The notes beneath the pieces are model-generated. The model did not search any database, was not told the origin of the DNA, and saw only the letters and a program-made list of their open reading frames with translations. The position numbers and the translations under genes are program-made. This document shows positions 13,483-25,700 of a stretch of 64,000 bases of DNA, in pieces. How positions within the stretch are numbered: position 1 is the stretch's first letter; each line of letters starts with the position of its first letter. This stretch comes from Lithospermum erythrorhizon (taxonomy: Eukaryota > Streptophyta > Magnoliopsida > Boraginales > Boraginaceae): contig JADFUC010001322.1 of NCBI GenBank assembly GCA_019722365.1, positions 62,001 through 126,000 on the forward strand, read 5' to 3'.

Positions 13483-13592
13483 ATCGTGTAGGTAGCACGA
13501 TATAAAATTAAAAAAATTCAAAAAAACCATCATGTAGGTAGCACGATGGAAAATAAAAAAATAGAAAATTTTCATCGTGTTTCTCACACGAT
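13483..13592. repeat. Three 19-bp palindromic units
   Basis: Units at 13483-13501, 13529-13547 and 13574-13592 share 7-base arms and 5-base loops: ATCGTGT/GCACGAT (loop AGGTA), ATCATGT/GCACGAT (loop AGGTA) and ATCGTGT/ACACGAT (loop TTCTC). Between them lie A-rich spacers of about 27 bp. Similar palindromes occur at 58-76, 12310-12325 and 12394-12410. Confidence 0.7.
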
Positions 13593-14649
13593 ACTACAAG
13601 TACGCCAATAATTTCATACCCCATCTTGTTATCAAGCTGCTCTAGAAAGATTCAAGCACTGGGCTCTAATTCCTAAAATTCACTCTAACCCGCCACTTTT
13701 TACCCTTTTTGGCTCACTTTATGATGCTCTTACAGCCTTCCCTATTATTCACCCAAAATTGAAAATTAAATATTTAAATATGTGAATAGAAATTTAGGAT
13801 AAAATTAAATTTTTAAAAAGAATATATTAAATATGGATGTCAACGTAGTTGTCTTTTTTAATTTATATTTGTATATGACGAAAATATTTATTTATTTTTA
13901 TTTTTATTTTGATATAATTGAAAAGAGTAAAATGAGTGGAGAAAAAATAACCTAAAATAAGTGAGAAGATAAATTTAGTATTTAATAAAAAGGAAATATC
14001 AATTTTACGACTCACCCTATTTTAAAGTAATATGACGCAATCCCATTTTTGATTATTTGTTATAATTTCTAATTCAGAAATAGTTTTTAGGGAGTTTGCA
14101 GTTTGAAAGACGTACAAGACGCCTACCTAAAATTTCATTAAAATGCATTTCAAATCACTACTTTTTAATTTTTAGGGTTGATTTTTATGCCGCTTCTTGC
14201 CAGCTTCCCTATTATTACTTCATCAATAAAAAATAATATGAGAAGATAAATTTAAGTGAGTCAAGACGATGCGGTGTATAATTTTATATATCAACTTATT
14301 TGGTGAAATTAAAAATACTATTTTTTCATTTTTATTGATTTGAGCCTCATTTTAACTTTTGTGAAATTCATTTATACTCATGGTATCAATTTTCTTATTT
14401 CTCAGACTACTTTCGACACCTGACACATCTAGGACAAATATGATAACAATCGGAGTAACGATACTCTCACTATTAAAATTATATATTAAAAAGACACACG
14501 TTATTACCATATTAATACGATATTATTAGGTACAGAATATCAAGATACTCTTACAGCACCAGTTTTTGTAAACTCAGGCATGTGCCAAGTACGGTTAGAA
14601 GAACACTTTATTGTCATCTTATTACAAAACAAGTACAGAAAGAACAATA

Positions 14650-17600
14650 ATGGCTTCATCCACACCATTAACTGCAATATCCTCATCAACCAGAGCCTTG
14701 TCTTCAACACTACAGCCTCCCTCCCTTCTTCATCCATGCACTTATAATTCATTGCCTCCCTTCCACAACAATTTTTTCAAGAACTCATCAATTTCATACA
14801 ATAACACCAATTCTTATGGCTCCAGAAAAATTGGGTCAGTACAGATTCGTGCTATGTCTGACACATTTGGGTCAAAATTAGAGGAGACTATCAAGAAAAC
14901 TGTTAGTGATAAGCCTGTTGTGGTTTATTCCAAAACATGGTGCTCGTGAGTATTTTTTTTCATTTTTTTTTAATTTTCTATGATTCAAGATTCAATTTTT
15001 TTTTACGTTTATATAATTGGGTTGCTAAGGAGTGCATTTTGTATTAATAGATTGGAAAATTGGGTTTATTTTTGTGATGATGAAGGTACTCATCTGAGGT
15101 GAAAACTTTATTCAAGAGGCTTGGTGTGGAGCCTCATGTAATTGAATTGGATGAATTGGGTATGTTTCTTTCATCGTTTGTTTATGTTTAATGCCTCTTA
15201 GGTTCCTATCTAAGGGGTGGGGTGGGGGTGTTCAGATAGTTGACTGTATGAGTCTTTACTCCCATGATAAAGTATATTTGTTTCGAATCGATCCAAGAAT
15301 AAGACAAATAAACAACTATCTAATACTTCACAAAAGATAAGAAGCAGCATAGGTTGAGTCAGAATGTAATCTGTAACTTCGGAATTTTAAGGTGTGTCAA
15401 AGTATTATATTCGATATTCTGATATGATTTCCATAGTCATTCATAATGATAAATCTTATGTACGAGTATTATTAGTTTAAAGAAGCTAGTGGGATTTAAA
15501 GCTGAACTGAAATCCTCATTGCCATAAAAACTGTATGCAGTTTAGTGAGATGTCATGTATACAGACTTCACCTGGAATAAAAGTGTTCTCTTTTATTTGA
15601 TTATTGTTCTAGAATTAGAGACAGCAGTTTTGTTTCTTAAGGATATGTGCCCAGTTCTTGTTTTGAACTGGTGAAAGCAAGTCATTTGTTTACTTCATGA
15701 TTATGAGACAACATGTGTATCAAGTAAAGAATTTTTGTAGCTTTGATAGCTCGTGGTATTGGTAGAAGACCTTAACTCAATATAAGAAAAGCCAGTTTTG
15801 GACATTTTTTTCTGTCGTAGGTCTTAGGCTAAGAGGGTGTTTGGAAACAAAAGAGAACACATTATTAACAACCATCCTGCAGATAAAGTTTGGACTTGGA
15901 GTTATTCTGCAGTTTCTTACTTATAAGCTGCAGAAAAATAGTTGTTTTCAAACACCCTCTATGTCCAAACATGAATTTTGTAGTATTGTCCCTTCGAGCT
16001 AGATCTTCTTTTCTAGTATATGGTAGGAGTACCTTAGTGAATTAGTGGAAACATGCAGTATTTGTTTCATAAGGATATCTGCCCGTGATCACTTGCATAC
16101 TGGTGGAAGTAAGTCATGATTGTAAGCTGTAAGCTCAAATGGGCATAAATTGAAGAATATTTTGAAGCTCTAGTAGTTTGTGGTAGGTAACTTCAGTAAA
16201 TAGGCCAAAATCCAATCATGGAAGGTGTATGCCCAGGCTAACTCCAGATGTAAATTTATAAAATTGACCTAAGCTTTCAATTTCTTTTCTATGGTTGCAC
16301 TAGACTGTATCTTAAGATAAAATATATTGAGGCAGTTTTTGCTGAAGCATGGTGGTTGAATAATTTGCAAGAATGTTGTCTTATAAACTTGAGTGCAATA
16401 CGAAGTGCTCTAATTATGTTACAGGTCTTCAATTTATTTACTGATATAGTTTTATTGTTGATCTTCCGATTTGATATGACTGAGTTCCAAGTATTAGAGA
16501 CTTCGTTAGCAGTATTTGGAAAGCTGAATATAGTGCACATTGCTGCTATCGTGATTTATTATTGCAAACAAATTCAATAGATCTTTGATTGAATAATTGC
16601 ATATATAATCTGAAGTTTTCTTTGATTATAGGGGCTCAAGGACCCCAACTGCAGAAGGTTCTTGAGAGACTCACTGGGCAACATACAGTTCCCAATGTTT
16701 TTATCGGTAAGTGATGTGAATGTGTATTGTTGCCTTGCATATGTGAATTTATTGTATAGTATTTCTCATATGTCCAACTTGATTCACAACCAAGTATGAT
16801 AGATGTTTAGCCATGAGCTTGAATTAAAACAATGATAAACCTTCTTAAATAAGAGCTAATGTGGTCCTGAAAAATTGCATCAACTTGTGTAATATAGAGA
16901 GTCTAACTCAAAGCACAGGTTTAGTCTGATAAGACTATGTTTTCAGTTTATCAGTTCTTAGGAATTAATATGATGCGTATATTTAATTGAATATGAAGTA
17001 CTACGTATTACTTTTTCATTTGAATGTTTTCAAATTTCCTGTTGTTACCTTCATATGTTCAATAGGTATGGTTTTCTAACATCTTTTGCATCTTATGATC
17101 AGGAGGTAAACATATCGGAGGATGTACAGGTAATTCTTCAAATTTCATTTCCTTCCATTTACATAAGTAATTCTTTACGGTGAGATGCAGTACCTTGTAC
17201 TTGTTTATGTATCCAATTATTTTGCTGAAGCTGTAAATAACCAGTTAGGTTTATAACACCTTCTCTTTTTCACTAGTAATGTTCCTTCTATAACTGCACT
17301 AATTTCACTGAAAGGTAAATCTTGAATTTATAAAAATTCTCTCCACAACCAATACATTGTATATCTTCATTGTTTCACCGGTACAATGTTAATTGTCTCT
17401 CCTCAATGTTACAATGTGATTTTCTTTAGCAAGAATCTGTCTGAAAGTATTTCAATGTCATCTCACTGCACTGATGAGAAATAAATAATTTCTGAATAAT
17501 TTTCAATGATATGAGCTTATAACTAATCTGAATCCATGAATTGTTCAAATAATAGAGACAAAAAAAGACTTAACCTAGTCTGTTTGTCATTGAGTTCTAC

Positions 17601-17673
17601 AGACACTGTTAAGCTGCACAGGAAAGGCGAACTTGAACCTTTGTTGTCAGGGTCAGGAGCGAAACAAGTCTGA
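14650..17673 (+). CDS. GRXS12: Chloroplast glutaredoxin, GrxS12 type (5 exons, 180 aa)
   Basis: Exons 14650-14945, 15086-15159, 16632-16706, 17103-17129, 17603-17673; all introns are GT-AG and phases close to 543 nt. Residues 1 to about 70 are Ser/Thr-rich with few acids, as in a plastid transit peptide. The glutaredoxin fold follows, with VVVYSKTWCSYS (active-site Cys98; second position Ser101), TVPNVFI (cis-Pro144) and GGKHIGGCTDT (Cys156), which bind glutathione. WCSYS is the motif of plant GrxS12, whereas paralogous GrxC5 has WCSYC. The family reduces glutathionylated proteins in the stroma by a monothiol mechanism. Intron 1 splits the Ser99 codon inside the active site. The start is the ATG heading the transit peptide; an in-frame ATG at 14611 would add 13 residues and is less likely. 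Intron 2 holds a MITE. The gene is convergent with the tetraspanin gene. Confidence 0.95.
15833..15961. mobile_element. Small hAT-like MITE in glutaredoxin intron 2
   Basis: Terminal inverted repeats of about 19 bp: left AGAGGGTGTTTGGAAACAA, right complement ATAGAGGGTGTTTGAAAACA, with a 90-bp AT-rich core. The GGTGTTTG...CAAACACC ends are typical of hAT-type MITEs. No clean 8-bp target duplication is visible. Confidence 0.6.
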
Positions 17674-18429
17674 AACCTATGCTTTCCTTGATAATGCTCT
17701 ATGCTACAATTTCTTCGAAGATGAGTGCACTCCGGCATATATGACCTCATGATATGCCCTCAGGCTATCATGGTTCAACTTGTTCTATATTTCATTTTCA
17801 TATATTACAATTTTCTTTCTTGGTGAAATGGGATTCATCTCTTGCTGTCATTGAAGCAAATGTATACTTGTGGATTCACATTTAATAGTGATATTGACTG
17901 CACTATCCATCAATCTCTGCTTGGCATCTTGCCTTCTTGTTGTAGTAACAATAACAATGATATTATACCATTTAAGATTAAAGAATTCAAGAGTTAATTG
18001 TATGAATGATGTACATTCATCACACTACTAAATATTTGCATAAATAAGTCATTTAACTTCTTGAATTTCACCAAGTACATACTTGAATTGGATGCATTAT
18101 TATCATGATTCACGAGAGGAAAAAGAAAATGAAATTGCACCGTCGTCGGTTGCTATAAATGTGCTATGATCCGACTGCTTGCATGATGAACTGCTATGAA
18201 AGCTCCAATACTCTGGGTTCCTTACTATACACTTCCTCCAATGGTGCTTTGGAATCACTTGAAAGAAGAAATTGTCGATCAACTAACTATGAAAAATGCA
18301 TCACATTTACATCTCAAGATTATATATCATGAATAAATGACAGAGGATAATGTATACAAACATAGAAATTTACATGAGCGAGATTGTGAGAGCTCCGCTG
18401 GATATGAGCACTGGTGGCTGTGACATCTT

Positions 18430-21400
18430 TTACACTGTACTGCTGCTTGCGTTCACTAAGGGATGCTTCGTTTCATCATTGTTCAGTCCATACTGGAACA
18501 AGGAAGAATTCAGTACTGGTCAGGTGAGAAGAACAACCAAATATCATTTAATCGAGATCAGAAATACAAGACATCAGATTGAGACAACATTAGGAAAAAA
18601 ACTAATAGATGAGAGCATGAGACATGGCATCACATGTAGAACAAATTAAACATGAGAATGGCGTCACATATAGAATAATTTTAATATGATATCCTTGACC
18701 CTAACTAATATTCACAAGTGTATACCGTTGATCCACTTAAATTTCAGGAGTATGAGAAAGGAGTTCAACATGAAATTTCATTACATCTTATCACAAATAC
18801 AGCAACAACAGTGTATCAGTTTCTACAACAAGAAAACTTAACTCACCTACACCGGATAACTTCAGAAGATTAGAAACAAATCACAATAACGAAGAAATCT
18901 TTTATCAGACCTGATGATAGCCAAAATTGTGCATTCTTCAATTGTTAGCCTCTATGTCGTTAAGTGAGAAGGGTAATAGATTAACTAAAAGAGAGTTGCA
19001 TTATTCATCAATGCATAGATATTAAAAATTGCAATATTTTCAAACTCTAAACATGGAGCTAGTCAAGCTTTCTAATGCAATGGCAATGAATCAAGTTCTG
19101 CTTTATATTAACTGAAGGTTTCGGAAAAAAGTCTCAAAAGTTTTCAAGATAAAAAACAATATGTATAAGAATCAGCAAGGGAAAAAATTATGCAATCTGA
19201 CCATTGTGTGCATCCTTTTAATCTGAGAAAGTGATGAACAAACTAGTATGGTATCGGCTATATACCTTTTCTCTCATCCGTGAACTCCATATGTCTGAAT
19301 GGGTCACTTTGATGTCACCCGTAGGAGTATGCCCCGACTGTGTATTGAGCAGTGACTCATGTGGTCCACCTCTACCACCATACTGTACATCACTGGAGAC
19401 ATCCACTCTCTCAGAGACCACGACTCTAAGTAGTATCACCAAAAGTAGGGTTAATGCCTGAAAACAAAATATCAAGATGAAAAGGTCCTAGATAAATACA
19501 GTTAGTAAAAGTATAGAGAACAAACAGTCACTACAGTGGATTATCCTTTATCATAAGCAAAGGAAATAAATCACGATGCACACATTGTTAATTCTCTTAA
19601 TTAACTAGCAATTATGTTCAAGTCTATTTCAATTTCACTTGCAGAGCTAATTTTTTGTCATTCTTGTACAGAGGTAGAGAAAGAAGTTTACGAATTCTCA
19701 TAAACCAATGGCTCAATAAAATTCTGAGGAAACCAATCAAATAGTAGAAAACATGCCTGAAGGGTAATCACAGCAATGGCGACCCACTTACAAATGTCCA
19801 TATTTTCTTCAACAAAGATACGTAGCCTATCAAGTTCACCAGTGGGTTCCAGTGGAAGATCCTGGATAAAGGAAAAAGGATATTTACAAAATGCAATTGC
19901 AATCCACATGCCATATGAAAGTTGAATGCATGACTCAGCATAGGACCATCAGAGCTTGGAAGGTGAACATTTTTTTCCCAATTCAAAATTTGTTGCATAA
20001 CATTAACAACATCAACTTCCATAAAAAATTCAAGCAGAACATCAATTTCCTTAAAACAATTTCAATTTCCCGAAGCTAGGGCCTAGAAAGTCGAACTTTG
20101 ATATCATCCTAAAAAAGATAACATTTTCAACAGATGGTACATTGGTGCAACCAGCAACTCAAACGTATTAAAGGATAAAAGCTATTTACAAAGTGCGCAC
20201 ATGATCTACAAGCCATCTGGAGTAAGTTGAACACTTAATTTAGCATAGGACCTTTCAAGCTTGAACCGAACTTTGACATTTTTAAATAAGTGTTGCATTC
20301 AATATTCATGCAAGAATCAGCAACTTAACAGTAAGTTAAAATCTTACTTTTTCCCAGCTGCGATCAATAGCAATGAATGCCACAAGACATCCTTCCAGGA
20401 GAATAAATATTGTACTAAGCACAGCATACTACTCTCTGGTCAAAGAAACAAGTTTTTTCAAGAAGCATTAACCACCAGTTCACAAACATACATCAAGACT
20501 TCTGTCAAAGATAATAACTCCTCACTTGTCCATCATTACTCGATCCATAAAACACAACAAAGAACTAGCACATCAATTCTAAGCATTCGAGAATTGCGAT
20601 CAGAGTATCTAATACTGATGAAACTTATGCATGTGCATAAAACTACAATTGCTTTAGACATCACAAGATCACACCACTTCTTCTGTTTTTCCTCCAATGT
20701 TAATGTGCCGGGCCATAATTTATCCTATATTGTCCTCCATTCCCATAGGTTTCGAGACCTCATTAAAATCTTATAATCAACCCTCTATTACCTTTCATTT
20801 CATTTTATAACGAATCATTTTATTTCATATCTTTAAAGCATTAGTAATTTTAGCTTTCAAGACACAGAAGCAATTCAAACTAATAAAAGTATAGGAAAAA
20901 GGATACAAAACAGAGGCAACAACAATTGATAGCTTCAGCTGCAATGTGACCAATGCAAGTTAAACAACACAACAATATCCCCACACTCATAAACCCATAT
21001 ATAAACCTGCCTCAAACAACAAACATAATCAGCCCCAAAATACATAAATTCAGAATTAAAAAAAGATTATTTTTTTATACCCAAAAAAACAAAAAACAAA
21101 AATAGTTAAAAAAAATTATTGAATTTTTTGTAAGGGTACAAAATGAGAAAACAAAAAAAACTATTCTGTCCATCCCTCAAGGATTGTCCAGTTTACTTTT
21201 TCTTGATCAAATATTACCAAACTTTATAAATAATGTCCTCGACTTTTATTTGAATCAAAATTATCAGGTTAATAACAAGTTACTTATCAAAATTATTAAA
21301 TAAATTATGTCGAAAATACTATATTTTTTGTATACTTTTCACAAAAAAGTATAAATCATATTAAAAATTATTTGACGTCAAATTTTTTAAAAAACTCATC

Positions 21401-21692
21401 AAAATTCAAAATGTGACAATCTTTTAGATATGGACAAAAGATTGATTTTTTTGTAAGTGGTTCCTTAAAAAGCCAAAAAACATAAGTACAAAGGATTAAG
21501 TTTTTTGTTTGTTGAATTGTACCAAGGAGCAGGGAGGGAATTAGATATGATTGCATGATGGTGGTGGTGATGCCAATGGTTCAACATATATGCAGAATAT
21601 ATAATCATACAAACACCTATGAAAAATTCAAGAAAATTCAGGAATTTAATAATGGAGGCTAAGAATGTATGGCAACATGGCCTCCTCCTCAT
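18430..21692 (-). CDS. TOM2A-like tetraspanin-family membrane protein (6 exons, 236 aa)
   Basis: Minus-strand exons: 21692-21523, 21006-20907, 20428-20348, 19861-19757, 19457-19266, 18492-18430 (711 nt). There are four hydrophobic segments: about residues 12-37 ([20 protein letters not shown]), 58-82 ([14 protein letters not shown]), 91-111 ([13 protein letters not shown]) and 143-167 ([20 protein letters not shown]). Between segments 3 and 4 lies [20 protein letters not shown]; the tail (168-236) is hydrophilic. The short loop lacks the GCCK/RP signature of classical plant tetraspanins, which points to the TOM2A-homologue subgroup of membrane scaffolds. TOM2A itself is known as a host factor for tobamoviruses, but a role for this protein is not implied. 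A run of six His (41-46) follows segment 1. The intron after exon 4 begins with GC (CAG|GCATGT). ZNHIT3 lies upstream on the same strand. Confidence 0.9.
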
Positions 21693-22703
21693 TTTTGGAT
21701 TTGTTTTATAATTTCAGACAAAAAGATCTTACGTTTTTTAACACTAATGTTGGTTTATGATTTAATGATTTGGAAGATTTATTGTTAGTTTGGTCTTTTT
21801 GGATTTTACTCATAAAGAAAGACTGAAATGACCATTTTGCCGCTACATGAAACTTTCTCAAATACTATACTTACAAATAGAGAGGGTTAAAATAGTCATT
21901 TCCCAATTCACAAAGCTGCTATGTCCAAACTTGTTACCTTTGTCGAGGGAAAGATCGCGATACTATTTCAAATGTCACACAATACCTTTTCTTCTAATAC
22001 TAATTTCAAGTCACATATAAATATAATTAATCGAATAAAAATGTGTTTGATTTTTATGTAGACTTTAAATTGAAACTGAAATTAAAGTAAATTCTATACA
22101 AATTTCTAGAAGATTGAGCTTATAAATTGCAAGTGTAAACATTGTCTTTAAATATTATCATAATTTCTATGTTATTGTATTATAAAATTTAACATTTAAA
22201 ACAGTAAACAAAATATACTCAATCACATATTTAAATATGAATATCCTCTATCTTAAAACTACTCAACATATCTTTGAGCATGTTATATTTTCAGCTGCTT
22301 TTAGAGGATTCAACCATCAATCCTAGTCTTTTTGTTTATTTTAAGCTATTTATTTGATTATTAATTGAGGGAAAAATGGTAACATTTATCCCACATTGGC
22401 ACATTCCCATCTATTTGTGTGTAGTAGGTCAAATCATTTAATCCTTCCGTCATCCATGATATTGTCTACTTTGATATTCGGAGAATGATGATTGTCTAGT
22501 TTCATTTTCAGAAGTCAAAATTACCAAACTTTGTAACTTTAATTGACATACATGATCTTTTAAAGCTTTTTCCTTATAATCTTAAAGCTTTTTCCTTGAT
22601 TGAGGAGAAATTCCTTGTACAATAGCCTTTGCACATTTGAAACGAGGCAACCCTGAAAATCGACAACTATCTCCCCTTCAATCACTCCCATGACGACCAC
22701 ATA
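21693..22703. other. Intergenic, tetraspanin promoter side and ZNHIT3 3' flank
   Basis: No exon is seen. The stretch carries the presumed tetraspanin promoter and the ZNHIT3 3' UTR. A sequence near 22440-22560 (TCCTTCCGTCATCC, then TTGTCTAGTTTC) looks like a decayed Stowaway/mariner-type MITE. Poly-A signals and TATA boxes could not be chosen with confidence. Confidence 0.5.
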
Positions 22704-25700
22704 TCATGAATTTGTGGCATTGCCATTTACCACTGATAATATCTGCAGTTCAATCATCTCAACAGTTAATATTCAACTAGAACTTCAATTAGGTGATCGA
22801 GAACATAGTTTAAGTAACAGTAACCTTCTCAGTAAAAATGCGGAATGAATCATCCTGCATTGCATTAGTCATTTCCTGCGAGAAAATCACGGTCAGAACT
22901 TATTCAAATATATTGCTGTTGCAAGACTTGGAAGCTCTTGATAGCTTCTGAAGCAATATTTGACTTACGGACTCAGCATCTGCAGAGAAATTTATATTGT
23001 ATATGAGTTTCTGGATCTGTTCATTCTGTATTGCATCCTGAATTTCTCTGGATGACACTGCAAGAAGAAACGCAGCCTAAAATCAGACGAGTAAATTCTC
23101 AGTTAATGAGTGAACTGATAACATCTGTTGACAACTGCTTTCCAATCTAGAGATGTTCAATTCTGGGAAATCAGGGGAACAAAATGAGTATTACTATCAA
23201 AACATTATGTTTTGACAAACGGAACTTAGAACAAAACAAGATTACAAACAGGTTCCATGACTAATCTTTCTTTTATGTTACATAAAGCAGCAGATAATGC
23301 CAACAGTGAACTGATAACATCTTTTCAATTACAGTGACTTCATACAAAACTAAATTCAAGGAGAATTACACCATACCTACAGACTCTAGTTGCACTTGTT
23401 GCAGAACCTCGCCAGAATCATCAACATAATAAGGTCTTTCATCCTGCAACTCATCAGCTGGAGCTAATTCAGATGGACAAATTATTAGACAACTCAAAAC
23501 TGATTTCAACCCTTCTCAAAACATAGGGAGATATGTAAACAATTTGACTGTAACTTTGTAACTTAATCAACTCAAACTTAGGAACATAAATTTATATGAA
23601 TTGTCCTCGGTATGCAGAGTTGATGCACTAGATTCCCAGACATGAAAGCATTAAATCTCTGAACTTCCTTATAGTATGATGTTCCTTTTTTATTTCTTAC
23701 TTTTAACAAGGAGAACTATCCGACCAGATTAAACAAAAGGCATATGAACTAAAGGAATATACAGTGTCAATAAGCACAATTGCTGCATAGAGCAAGATTG
23801 AGACTGTTCATCAGTTCATGTGAAACCAATGACCAGTCTCTAGTTGTCTACTTTCACAGATGGTTATATCATACACATCAAAGCTGAAGGAAGCATCTCA
23901 TGTTACTGATTTAGCTACGGGTAAAACTCAAAAGGATGAAAAAATATATCGATGCCAAAAAATTTAGATCCTAATATGGGAATACCATGAGCCTTTAAGG
24001 TACAATTGTCCCTTTCGAGGAGGCAAGGGTAAGTGACTTGCACAAGAACATAGGAAACGTAATAGATCAGCATGAAGAGGTCTATCGAAATTATAGTATG
24101 CAGAGTCAACATAGATATTTGTCTATCGCATTTGTTGAACCCTATCTAATGTGCCACCAGTAAAGTATACATCACTATGACTAAACATTTCACAATTACT
24201 AATGATAACTTACTCTTATTAAAGTTCAATACAGAAGACATTATGAAATCCCATGTTCAACTCTAGAAGCCCGATGGAAGATATCTCCCTACCAATTATG
24301 ATGAGGCTACAAATTAAACTAGGGGAGGTGAATTAAAATGTTTCTTGGATATCATTAAATCCTTACCAGCAAAAATGGTTCTCGAAGCCAGTTCACAAAG
24401 ATGGTTAATCAAATAATATGATTGACCATAGATTGTAGATTGTAAATGGATGAACAAAAATATTGCACCCATTTGAATCACATGCATAGTAGCATCCAAC
24501 TAAAATAGATATCATGTGAAGATACACATTTCAATCCACATTTAAGAATTGTTGATCCTATATGAATCCAAGCCTAGAGTCTAGACGAAGTTCATATGCT
24601 AATGTTATAACGATTTTAAGCACGTTTCATATACCGCATATCATGAATTCTAAAGACAAGAATTATATGTAAAAAGCATCGAAAAATAAAAGAGACAAAT
24701 ATTTTAACGCAGATCCCTAACAACGCTGCTAGAACTAATCTACGGGCAGCACTCAAGGCAATGTGATTTCACTAATGTAAACAGACATGCATTCGAGCCT
24801 AAAATTGGGCCTCTGCATTTAGATCACTACACCCGTAATAATAGAAATTATCATTTCAAGAATTATTCTAAAATAGAATTACCGACACACTATTCCCCGC
24901 CAAATGTACTCTCAGAGATAGCTAACAACTATTCATAACTCAAAAGAATGGCATAACAACAAATTTAATACAACTTAGCCTTACACTATTCCTAGAAGAA
25001 CAAAAATGTGCTAATTTTAAACCATCTGCAGAACTTAACTCTCTATTCAATAGTCTAACACAATCAAATTTTATGCCAGACTAAAACCGTTGAAGAGAGA
25101 TATTTTAATGCTCCAAGTTAAATCCTAAACCGACTTAGAAACCGCACGTGTTCAGACTGAACCACTCTGTCATCATCCGACTGTCCCGATCTTCTTCTGT
25201 CTCCGAAATGCCTCGACATCAGACTACAAGGCCTGACTCGTATGCTCCATCCTAAGTCCCGAACAAAGCAAATGACTTTAAGTCTCTCTTTCTAACAAAT
25301 CTCCATCAGATGAACCTACGCACGCATTTATTCATGAAAGATTAAAATAAAACAAAATAGCAACTAAAAAACGTATCCAAGTACTCAATGTACCAAGATG
25401 TACTGGGATGTAAGTATTCATATATTTATTTACGGCCCAAAAGACACCGGTAAGAGCATGTCAACAAGACACCTGTAAGCAGATAGACACGCTAAGCCGC
25501 ATCATTTCCTACATATTGGCCCTGGCCAATGACAATTAGCAGATGTATCAGCTTAGTAAGTCCAAACAATCATTGACCCCCCGCAAGACTTCCATTAATC
25601 GTTGATATTCCTCTCTCTAACAACATCAACCATGACAAGGTTAACCCGAAAAACAACGTAACTAGTATATAGCAAAAAGATTACTTCCGATCCTATACTT

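Larger units (their letters stand above)
11886..14649. other. AT-rich intergenic DNA upstream of the glutaredoxin gene
   Basis: No coding exon is recognised. The stretch contains an (AAT)n microsatellite (12787-12826), hairpin palindromes near 12310-12410 and 13483-13592, and AT-rich DNA up to the glutaredoxin start. The last few hundred bases must hold its promoter, but no TATA box can be chosen with confidence. Confidence 0.6.
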
